NCBI GenBank assembly: GCA_002423245.1
Contig: DIVD01000045.1
Span: forward strand, 1-18,994
Direction of reading: 5' to 3'
DNA: 18,994 nt
Origin: Rhodobacteraceae bacterium UBA6141
GTDB lineage: Bacteria > Pseudomonadota > Alphaproteobacteria > Rhodobacterales > Rhodobacteraceae
How positions within the stretch are numbered: the first letter of the stretch is position 1; the number at the start of each line of letters is the position of its first letter. The notes beneath the pieces are model-generated. The model saw only the letters and a list, made by a program, of their open reading frames with translations, was not told the origin of the DNA and ran no database searches. A program made the translations under genes and the position numbers. Below, in pieces: positions 6,974-13,017 of the stretch.

Positions 6974-6976
6974 ATG
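6931..6976 (+). repeat. 16-bp tandem repeat carrying the aglE ribosome site, three copies
   Basis: Units begin at 6931, 6947 and 6963 (ggaggatggagatctg; the third diverges in its last bases to give the start codon). Each copy contains GGAGG, so three Shine-Dalgarno sequences are stacked ahead of aglE. The third is 6 nt before the ATG at 6974. Each copy also has an internal ATG, and the 16-bp period places successive copies in different frames. Confidence 0.92.
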
Positions 6977-8338
6977 ACGCCAGCCCGTTCCGTCGGGCCA
7001 GCCCTGCTTGCGCTGATGCTCGGGGCCGCCCCGCAGCTTGCCGGCGCACAGGATCTGGTCTTTCCCCCCGGCGAGGATCCGCGCTTCGACTGGGCCAGCT
7101 TCGAGGCGCTGAAGCAGACCGACCTCTCGGGCCAGACGCTCAGCCTCTTCGGTCCCTGGCTCGGCCCCGACAAGGCGCGGTTCGACAGCGTCATCGCCTA
7201 TTTCGCCGCCGCCACCGGCGCCGATGTCCGCTATTCCGGCTCTGACAGCTTCGAGCAGCAGATCGTCATCGACACCGGCGCCGGCAGCCCGCCCGACATC
7301 GCGATCTTTCCGCAGCCCGGCCTTGCCGCCGACCTCGCCCGCCGTGGCCATCTGGTGCCTCTGGGCGATGATACCCGGCAATGGGTGCTGGACAATTACG
7401 CCGCCGGACCGTCCTGGGTGGCGCTCGGCACCTATGAGGGCCCGGATGGCGGCGACGATTTCTATGCCCTGCTCTACAAGGTCGATGTCAAGTCGCTGGT
7501 CTGGTTCGTGCCGGAAAACTTCGAGGATGCGGGCTACGGGGTCCCCGCGACGATGGAGGAACTGAAGGCGCTGACCCGGCAGATCGCCCAGGAGGGCGCG
7601 ACCCCCTGGTGCATCGGCCTCGGCGCCGGCGCCGCGACCGGCTGGCCCGCGACCGACTGGGTCGAGGATCTGATGCTGCGCCTGAACACGCCCGAGGATT
7701 ACGATGCCTGGACGCGGGGCGATCTGCCCTTCGATGACCCGAAGGTGCTTGCCGCGATCGAGGAGTTCGGCTGGTTCGCCCGCAACGACGACTTCGTGCA
7801 GGGCGGCGCGGGAGCCGTGGCCGCCACCGATTACCGCGACAGCCCGAAGGGGCTCTTTGCCTCGCCGCCGCGCTGCTACATGCACCGCCAGGCCTCGTTC
7901 ATCCCCATCTTCTTTCCCGAGGGGGTCGAGGTCGGGCTCGACGCGGATTTCTTCTACTTCCCGGCCTATGCCGGAAAGGGCCTCGGCACCCCGGTGCTTG
8001 GCGCCGGCACCGCCTTTGCCATCACCCGGGACACCCCCGCCGCGCGCGCCTTCATCGAGTTCCTGAAAACCCCCCTCGCGCATGAGATCTGGATGGCGCA
8101 GTCGGGCTTTCTCACCCCGCTGAAGACGGCGAATGCCGAGGTCTACGGCGACCCGACGCTGCGCAAGATGTCCGATATCCTGCTTTCGGCCGATACCTTC
8201 CGCTTCGACGGATCCGACCTGATGCCCGGCGCGGTCGGCGCGGGGGCGTTCTGGACCGGGATGATCGACTATGTGGGCGGCGCCGATGCCGCAGAGGTCG
8301 GCGCGATGATCCGCAGGACCTGGGACTCGCTGAACTGA
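6974..8338 (+). CDS. aglE: Alpha-glucoside ABC transporter, periplasmic binding protein AglE
   Basis: This 454-residue protein begins with a signal peptide: R5, a hydrophobic core at about 8-19, and AGA just before a likely cleavage after A25. The mature part is a solute-binding protein of the extracellular family 1 type (for example GSPPDIAIFPQPGLAADLARRGHLVPL, split around residues 110-135, and LGAGTAFAITRDTPAARAFIEFLKTP near the C-terminus). The operon order and the partner permeases identify it as the receptor of the aglEFG(A)K system for sucrose, maltose and trehalose-like alpha-glucosides known from Sinorhizobium meliloti. I chose the ATG at 6974 because the GGAGG 6 nt upstream and the signal peptide both support it; the longer frame from 6881 would bury the signal peptide behind 31 extra residues. 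Confidence 0.92.
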   Translation: MTPARSVGPALLALMLGAAPQLAGAQDLVFPPGEDPRFDWASFEALKQTDLSGQTLSLFGPWLGPDKARFDSVIAYFAAATGADVRYSGSDSFEQQIVIDTGAGSPPDIAIFPQPGLAADLARRGHLVPLGDDTRQWVLDNYAAGPSWVALGTYEGPDGGDDFYALLYKVDVKSLVWFVPENFEDAGYGVPATMEELKALTRQIAQEGATPWCIGLGAGAATGWPATDWVEDLMLRLNTPEDYDAWTRGDLPFDDPKVLAAIEEFGWFARNDDFVQGGAGAVAATDYRDSPKGLFASPPRCYMHRQASFIPIFFPEGVEVGLDADFFYFPAYAGKGLGTPVLGAGTAFAITRDTPAARAFIEFLKTPLAHEIWMAQSGFLTPLKTANAEVYGDPTLRKMSDILLSADTFRFDGSDLMPGAVGAGAFWTGMIDYVGGADAAEVGAMIRRTWDSLN

Positions 8339-8353
8339 GGCAGAGCCGGAGCG

Positions 8354-9349
8354 ATGGTGGAACAACTCGCGCTTGCCTCTGCGACCATCATCGTCGGCGT
8401 CTTTGGCTGCGTGCTGTGGTTCTGGGGCTCCAACTGGCTGCTGGACAGGGCGCTGCCGCCGCGCGGGCCGCAGGCGGGGCGCAATATCGGGCGGGCGGCG
8501 CGGGTCCGGCCATGGCTGTTCCTGGGGCCGGCGCTGCTGGTGCTGACCGTCTATCTCGTCTGGCCGGTCTTCGTGTCGGTCTGGCTGTCGCTGCACGATG
8601 CCTCGGGGCGCCGCTTCGTCGGGCTCGCCAACTGGCGCTGGCTGCTGGCCGACGGCAAGTTCCGCGAGAGCATCGCCAACAACCTGCTGTGGCTGCTGAT
8701 CGTGCCCGCGGCCTCCACGCTATTCGGCCTTCTCGCCGCCAGCCTCACCGACCGGCTGCGCTGGGGCGACCTTGCCAGGTCGCTGATCTTCATGCCGATG
8801 GCGATCAGCTTCGTCGGCGCCTCGGTGATCTGGCGCTTCATCTACGATTTCCGCGGCGAGGGGCGGGCGCAGATCGGGCTGCTGAACGCGCTGGTCGAGG
8901 CATGGGGCGGCACCCCGCAGCCGTGGCTGACGCTGACGCCGTGGAACAACCTGCTGCTGATGGCGGTGCTGATCTGGATCCAGACCGGCTTTGCCATGGT
9001 GATCCTCTCCGCCGCGCTGCGCGGCATCCCCGAGGAAACGGTGGAGGCGGCGGTGCTGGACGGGGCCTCGCCGCTGCAGATCTTCCTCCGGATCAAGGTG
9101 CCGCAGATCTGGGGCACCATCGCCGTGGTCTGGACCACGATCACCATCCTCGTGCTGAAGGTGTTCGACATCGTGCTGGCGATGACCAATGGCCAATGGG
9201 GCACGCAGGTGCTGGCCAACCTGATGTTCGACTGGATGTTCCGCGGCAATGACAGCGGCCGCGCCTCGGCGGTGGCGCTGGTGATCATGGCGCTGGTCAC
9301 GCCGATCATGGTCTGGAACATCCGCAACGCCCGGCGCGAGGCGCTGTGA
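8354..9349 (+). CDS. aglF: Alpha-glucoside ABC transporter permease AglF
   Basis: This 331-residue inner-membrane permease has an N-terminal membrane segment (about 5-30), a second at about 53-77, and further segments through residue 325. The EAA loop that docks the ATPase is EETVEAAVLDGASPLQIF (residues about 231-248). The extra N-terminal helix and the length are typical of AglF/MalF-type proteins. It starts 15 bp after aglE, with GGAG only 2 nt before the ATG, which is a poor distance. Its stop overlaps the aglG start (TGATG), so the two permeases are translationally coupled. Confidence 0.93.
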   Translation: MVEQLALASATIIVGVFGCVLWFWGSNWLLDRALPPRGPQAGRNIGRAARVRPWLFLGPALLVLTVYLVWPVFVSVWLSLHDASGRRFVGLANWRWLLADGKFRESIANNLLWLLIVPAASTLFGLLAASLTDRLRWGDLARSLIFMPMAISFVGASVIWRFIYDFRGEGRAQIGLLNALVEAWGGTPQPWLTLTPWNNLLLMAVLIWIQTGFAMVILSAALRGIPEETVEAAVLDGASPLQIFLRIKVPQIWGTIAVVWTTITILVLKVFDIVLAMTNGQWGTQVLANLMFDWMFRGNDSGRASAVALVIMALVTPIMVWNIRNARREAL

Positions 9350-10516
9350 TGCCGCGGATGCCCGGCACCCGCTCGCGCCTCGTCTGGGCGGTGAACCTCG
9401 CGGCGCTGCTGCTGGTGGCGCTGTGGACGATCCCGACGCTGGGGCTGCTGGTCTCGTCGTTCCGCGACCGCGACCAGATCGCCGCCTCGGGCTGGTGGCA
9501 GGCGGCGCTGCCCGCGCAGCAAAACGTCATCGCCCGCGCCCCGCCGCCCGAAACCGCCACCCCCGAAACCGCCACCCCCGAAACCGCCACCCCCGAAGGC
9601 CCGCTCTGGGTGCTGGAGGGCAACGTGCTCGGCGAGGGCGGCGGCAGCGTCGCGGCCTTCGGGATCACCTCGCGCGCGCCTGCGGCCTTCGCCCCCGGGC
9701 GAGACCGCCACCGATCGCGCGGGCGTCACGCTGAGCGTCGCGGCGGACGGCGCCTTCCGCATCACCTATCCCGAAAAGCCGGGGCCGGGCCGGGGCGAGC
9801 GCATCTTCGTCACCACCACCACCCCGCCGCGGCTGACGCTGGAGAATTACCGGACGGTGCTTTTCGCGCAGGGGCTGGGCCGCGCCTTCCTCAACACCCT
9901 CACCGTCACCGTCCCGGCCACGGTGATCCCGATCCTGATCGCCGCCTTTGCCGCCTATGCGCTGGCATGGATGCGCTTTCCGGGCCGGGCGCTGATCCTG
10001 GCCGGCGTCGTCGGGCTGCTGGTCGTGCCCTTGCAGATGACGCTGATCCCGCTCTTGCAGTTCCACAACAGCATCGGGCTCGGCAAGGGCTATCTCGGCA
10101 TCTGGCTGGCCCACACCGCCTTCGGGCTGCCGCTGGCGATCTACCTTCTGCGCAACTACATCGCCGCCCTGCCGCGCGAGATCATCGAGAGCGCCCGCGT
10201 CGATGGCGCGACGGAGTTCGACATCTTCCGCCGCATCGTGCTGCCGCTGTCCTTTCCGGCGCTCGCCAGCTTTGCGATCTTCCAGTTCCTGTGGGTGTGG
10301 AACGATCTGTTGGTGGCGACCGTCTTCCTTGGCAACGCGCCCGGCCAGCTGGTGATGACCGGGGTCCTGCGCGAGCTTCTGGGCTCGAGGGGCGGCGAAT
10401 GGGAGATTCTGGCGGCCTCGGCCTTCGTGTCGATCGCGGTGCCGCTGGTGGTCTTCTTCGGGTTGCAACGGTATCTTGTGCGCGGCCTGCTGGCCGGCGC
10501 GGTGAAAGGCGGCTGA
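9349..10516 (+). pseudogene. aglG: Alpha-glucoside ABC transporter permease AglG, frameshifted
   Basis: The coding sequence runs in one frame from the ATG at 9349 through ITSRAPAAFAPG and continues in the next frame as GETATDRAGVTLSVAADGAF to a stop at 10514-10516. The switch falls in the run cccccggg at 9692-9699; removing one base restores an uninterrupted protein of 388 residues, the expected size. The N-terminal part holds the first membrane helix (about residues 10-35) and a periplasmic loop with three ETATP repeats. The downstream part has LENYRTVL, at least five membrane helices and the EAA loop PREIIESARVDGATEFDIF. The 219-codon downstream part could start at GTG 9857 but would lack the first helix. 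Either this is a sequencing error in a C/G run or aglG is a real pseudogene; the adjacent loss of aglA makes true decay plausible. Confidence 0.88.
9547..9597. repeat. 15-bp in-frame tandem repeat in the AglG periplasmic loop
   Basis: About 3.4 copies of ccccgaaaccgccac (copies from 9547, 9561, 9576 and a partial from 9591) encode ETATPETATPETATP. The unit keeps frame. It lies about 95 bp before the frameshift. Confidence 0.93.
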
Positions 10517-10517
10517 G

Positions 10518-10664
10518 ATGGCGTTCAGGAAAGACCCGCACTGGTGGCGGGGCGCGGCGTGGCAGGTCAGCATCCTGCTGGAGGACCGGCACCACCCCGA
10601 GCGGCACCACCCCGAACGGCACCACCCCGAGCGGCACCGGGGGGGGCGCGATGGCCGGGGTTGA
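10518..10664 (+). pseudogene. aglA: Relic of aglA (alpha-glucosidase, GH13), N-terminus only
   Basis: The ATG at 10518 lies just after the aglG stop (TGAgATG) and opens a 48-codon frame. Its first residues MAFRKDPHWWRGAAWQV match the characteristic start of GH13 alpha-glucosidases of this operon type (xKDPxWWRGAVIYQVYPRSF). After about residue 17 the similarity stops, and the frame runs through three RHHPE repeats and a Gly/Arg tail to a stop inside aglK. In the S. meliloti operon aglA sits exactly here, between aglG and aglK, and encodes a protein of more than 500 residues. The gene has therefore lost nearly all its length. None of the catalytic regions of GH13 remain. The match rests on a short but distinctive motif plus position. 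Confidence 0.72.
10587..10638. repeat. 15-bp tandem repeat at the aglA deletion scar
   Basis: The unit cggcaccaccccgag occurs at 10587, 10602 (last base changed) and 10617, with a partial copy from 10632. It lies between the preserved start of aglA and the aglK start codon, the place where the missing alpha-glucosidase sequence should be. Confidence 0.93.
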
Positions 10665-11742
10665 ACTGCGCGGCATCGGCATGTCCTACGGCGAGGTGTC
10701 GGTGCTGCGCGGCATCGACCTCGACATCGCGGCGGGGGAGTTCGTGGTGTTCGTCGGCCCCTCGGGCTGCGGCAAGTCCACGCTTTTGCGGATGATCGCG
10801 GGGCTGGAACCGATCGGTGCCGGCACGCTGTCCATCGACGGCAAGGTGGTGAACGACGTGCCGCCCGCGCAGCGCGGCATCGCGATGGTGTTCCAGTCCT
10901 ACGCGCTCTACCCGCACATGACGGTGCGCCAGAACATGGAATTCGCGCTGAAGATCGCCCGCAGGCCGAAGGCCCGGATCGCGGCGGCGGTGGAGGATGC
11001 GGCGCGAATCCTGCAACTGACCCCCTATCTCGACCGGCTGCCCAGGGCGCTGTCGGGCGGGCAGCGCCAGCGCGTCGCCATCGGCCGGGCCATCGTGCGC
11101 GACCCCAAGGTGTTCCTGTTCGACGAGCCGCTGTCGAACCTCGACTCCGCGCTGCGCGTCGCGACGCGGATCGAGATTGCGCAACTGAAGGAACGGCTGC
11201 CGGGCCGCACGATGATCTACGTGACCCATGACCAGATCGAGGCGATGACGCTGGCCGACCGCATCGTGGTGCTGAACGGCGGCGGCATCGCGCAGGTGGG
11301 CACGCCGCTCGATCTCTACGAGAGGCCGGACAACGAGTTCGTCGCGCAGTTCATCGGCTCTCCGGCGATGAACCTGATTGGCGCGCAGCTGCTGGCGGCG
11401 GGCGCGCAAAGCCGGGTGCGGCTGGCGGGCGGGGCCGAGGTGACGCTGCCGATCGCCACCGACCCGGCGCTGGAAGGGCAGGCGGTGCGGCTCGGGGTGC
11501 GGCCCGAGCATCTGGCAATCGCCGCCCCGGAGACCCCCGCGCTGGTCGAGGCGCCGGTGAAGGTGGCGGAAATGCTGGGCGACGTGACGGTGGCCCATCT
11601 GCAGGCGCGGGACGAGGCGGCCCCCGTCATCGCCCGCTTGCCCGGCACCGTGCCTCTGGCGCGGGGTGAGGCGCTGCGGCTGACGGCCGATCCTGCGCGG
11701 ATGCACCTGTTCCACGGCGGACAGAGCCTGCGGCGCGGCTAG
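10651..11742 (+). CDS. aglK: Alpha-glucoside ABC transporter ATP-binding protein AglK
   Basis: This 363-residue MalK-type ATPase powers the AglFG permease from the cytoplasmic side. Seen: Walker A GPSGCGKST (36-44), Q-loop FQSYALYP (81-88), signature LSGGQ (134-138), Walker B FLFDE (155-159), D-loop SNLD (162-165) and switch H193. The C-terminal 125 residues form the OB-fold regulatory domain of sugar-type ATPases (LGVRPEHL is a family landmark). All catalytic residues are intact. The ATG at 10651 fits the conserved MAGVELRGIG start. It is preceded only by a G-run, and this leader was altered when aglA was lost, so its translation may have changed. Confidence 0.95.
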   Translation: MAGVELRGIGMSYGEVSVLRGIDLDIAAGEFVVFVGPSGCGKSTLLRMIAGLEPIGAGTLSIDGKVVNDVPPAQRGIAMVFQSYALYPHMTVRQNMEFALKIARRPKARIAAAVEDAARILQLTPYLDRLPRALSGGQRQRVAIGRAIVRDPKVFLFDEPLSNLDSALRVATRIEIAQLKERLPGRTMIYVTHDQIEAMTLADRIVVLNGGGIAQVGTPLDLYERPDNEFVAQFIGSPAMNLIGAQLLAAGAQSRVRLAGGAEVTLPIATDPALEGQAVRLGVRPEHLAIAAPETPALVEAPVKVAEMLGDVTVAHLQARDEAAPVIARLPGTVPLARGEALRLTADPARMHLFHGGQSLRRG

Positions 11743-11744
11743 AG

Positions 11745-11768
11745 CCTGCCCGCGCAAGCGCGGGCAGG
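11745..11768. terminator. Hairpin terminator after aglK
   Basis: An 11-bp perfect inverted repeat (cctgcccgcgc / gcgcgggcagg) is separated by only AA, so the folded form is a 10-bp stem with a CAAG tetraloop. It starts 3 bp after the aglK stop. The following bases (ggtcttg) are only weakly T-rich. It sits between convergent genes and could serve both strands. Confidence 0.75.
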
Positions 11769-11776
11769 GGTCTTGC

Positions 11777-11802
11777 GCGTCCCGTACATGCGTCCCGTAC
11801 AT
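11777..11802. repeat. 13-bp tandem duplication between convergent genes
   Basis: Two exact copies of gcgtcccgtacat lie between the aglK terminator and the end of the glycosyltransferase gene. The unit is not a multiple of three and the site is non-coding. Confidence 0.88.
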
Positions 11803-11820
11803 GCGATGCGGAAAGCCCGT

Positions 11821-12912
11821 TCAGTCCTCGCCGCGCACCGCCGCCCTGTCCGCAGCCGCCCTGTCCGCAGCCGCCCTGTCCGCAGCCGCCCGCCGCGCGT
11901 GGCGCAGGAACACCGCCAGCCGCTCGGGGGTCATCGGCCGGGTCGGCGCGGTCAGCAGCAGCCGGCCGAACAGCGCGCGGAACGGCTCGTCGCGCATCAG
12001 CGCGGCAAAGCGGGCGCGGCGCCAGCGCACCGCCGCCTCGTGCAGCGGGCCAAGCACCCGGTCGGCGCGCAGATCGGCCAGCAGCGCCGCCGCGCGGGCG
12101 GCGGCGGGCGCGATGGAGCGATCTTCCTCCGTCTCGAAATTCCGCTCAACCCAATAGGACATGTCGAAGGCCGAGGCTTCGCGGTTCGCCCGCCCGCGCG
12201 CGCATTTGACGACATAGCTTTCCATCGCCCCAAGCGCGTAGTGGTTGATCTGCGCCTCGCGGTACTGGTCCGGGGCGGGCGGCGTGTAGAGCCCGGCGCG
12301 GGCATGGCGCGCGGGCAGGGCCGCGCCGCTGCCGCCGATCCAGATCTGGCGGTCGAGCCGCGCCGGGTCCGGCTGGCGGGGGCGGTGCACGCCGAGCCGG
12401 GCATAGCTGCCATCGTTGCGAAACAGCGTCTTGATCATCGAGGCGCGCCAGGGCCAGGCCATGCCGGGCGGCGCCGCGCGGGTGAACTGCGCGGTGACGG
12501 GCGCATCCTCATGGCCGATCACCCCGCCATTGCCGAACAGCCGCCATGTCAGCGCGAAGGCCGTCGCCTCGGGATGCGCCGCCAGCAGCGCATCGAGGCT
12601 GCCATCGCCGAGATGGATGTTGACGAATTCGTCGATGTCGATCGGCATCACCCAATCGGCGCTCGCCAGCAGGGGGTGGCTCTCGGCCGCATTCAGCGCC
12701 GCCCATTGCGGGCCCTTGGGGAAGGGCCCCGCCTGCGCGACATGGGTCAGCAGACCCATTGCCTGCAGCCGGTCCAGCATCGCATCGGTGCCGTCGCTGC
12801 AATCGTTGGAAAAGGCCAGCACGTCGCTGAAGCCGATGCTGCGGTGAAAGGCCAGCCATTCCAGCACGAAGGCGCCCTCGTCCTTGACCGTCAGGATCGC
12901 CAGCCGCCGCAT
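11821..12912 (-). CDS. Glycosyltransferase family 2-like protein (Glyco_tranf_2_4 type)
   Basis: This is a 363-residue cytosolic protein with no signal peptide or membrane segment. The N-terminal half fits a GT-A fold: LTVKDEGAFVLEWLAFHRSIGF (7-28, overlapping the nucleotide-sugar site), SNDCSDGTD (35-43) and the metal-binding DID motif in PIDIDEF (90-96). Further landmarks are FALTWRLFGNGG, KTLFR and INHYALGAMESYV. The partner at 17619 shares all of these, so the two are paralogues. I chose the ATG at 12912 because the conserved strand starts there and a GAGGCGG site precedes it; the open frame extends far upstream but is antisense to 13018-14502. The donor sugar cannot be read from the sequence. 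The C-terminus ends in three RAAAD-type repeats made by a 15-bp duplication. Confidence 0.88.
   Translation of the reverse strand: MRRLAILTVKDEGAFVLEWLAFHRSIGFSDVLAFSNDCSDGTDAMLDRLQAMGLLTHVAQAGPFPKGPQWAALNAAESHPLLASADWVMPIDIDEFVNIHLGDGSLDALLAAHPEATAFALTWRLFGNGGVIGHEDAPVTAQFTRAAPPGMAWPWRASMIKTLFRNDGSYARLGVHRPRQPDPARLDRQIWIGGSGAALPARHARAGLYTPPAPDQYREAQINHYALGAMESYVVKCARGRANREASAFDMSYWVERNFETEEDRSIAPAAARAAALLADLRADRVLGPLHEAAVRWRRARFAALMRDEPFRALFGRLLLTAPTRPMTPERLAVFLRHARRAAADRAAADRAAADRAAVRGED
11841..11891. repeat. 15-bp in-frame tandem repeat at the glycosyltransferase C-terminus
   Basis: Copies of ccgccctgtccgcag begin at 11841, 11856 and 11871, with a partial copy from 11886. On the minus strand they encode RAAAD blocks at the very end of the 363-residue glycosyltransferase. 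The frame is preserved and the fold is untouched. Confidence 0.93.
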
Positions 12913-12924
12913 CTGCCCGCCTCT

Positions 12925-12952
12925 GCCCGGCCGAGCCTTGACTTGGCCGGGC
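12925..12952. promoter_or_regulatory. Inverted repeat in the divergent glycosyltransferase/SGNH-like promoter region
   Basis: The 105-bp gap between the divergent genes starting at 12912 and 13018 contains an 8-bp perfect inverted repeat, gcccggcc (12925-12932) and ggccgggc (12945-12952), spaced by 12 bp. A TTGACT hexamer (12938-12943) overlaps the spacer and could be a plus-strand -35 element, but the -10 position 17 bp downstream (tttctg) is poor. The repeat could be an operator acting on both directions. Palindromes arise easily at this G+C content, so this is tentative. Confidence 0.3.
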
Positions 12953-13017
12953 CCAGTTGCTTTCTGGCAAGGCAATACCGCACGCGCGAGACCGCGCCAA
13001 CGAAAGAGTCTGCACAG

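Noticed and set aside
6695..8596. A 633-codon minus-strand frame opposite aglE
   Set aside because: It overlaps aglE completely and has the His/Arg/Gly composition of an antisense shadow.
9690..9700. Programmed ribosomal frameshifting in aglG
   Set aside because: The C5G3 run is not a known slippery motif, no stimulatory structure is obvious, and intact AglG proteins in other species need no shift.
10544..10650. Upstream extension of AglK through the repeat in the same frame as the long frame from 9346
   Set aside because: The extension crosses the aglA scar and the frameshifted aglG, while the family start matches the ATG at 10651.
12941..12960. Sigma-54 promoter before the SGNH-like gene (TTGGC ... 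TTGCT)
   Set aside because: The GG and GC dinucleotides are 12 bp apart, not the required 10.
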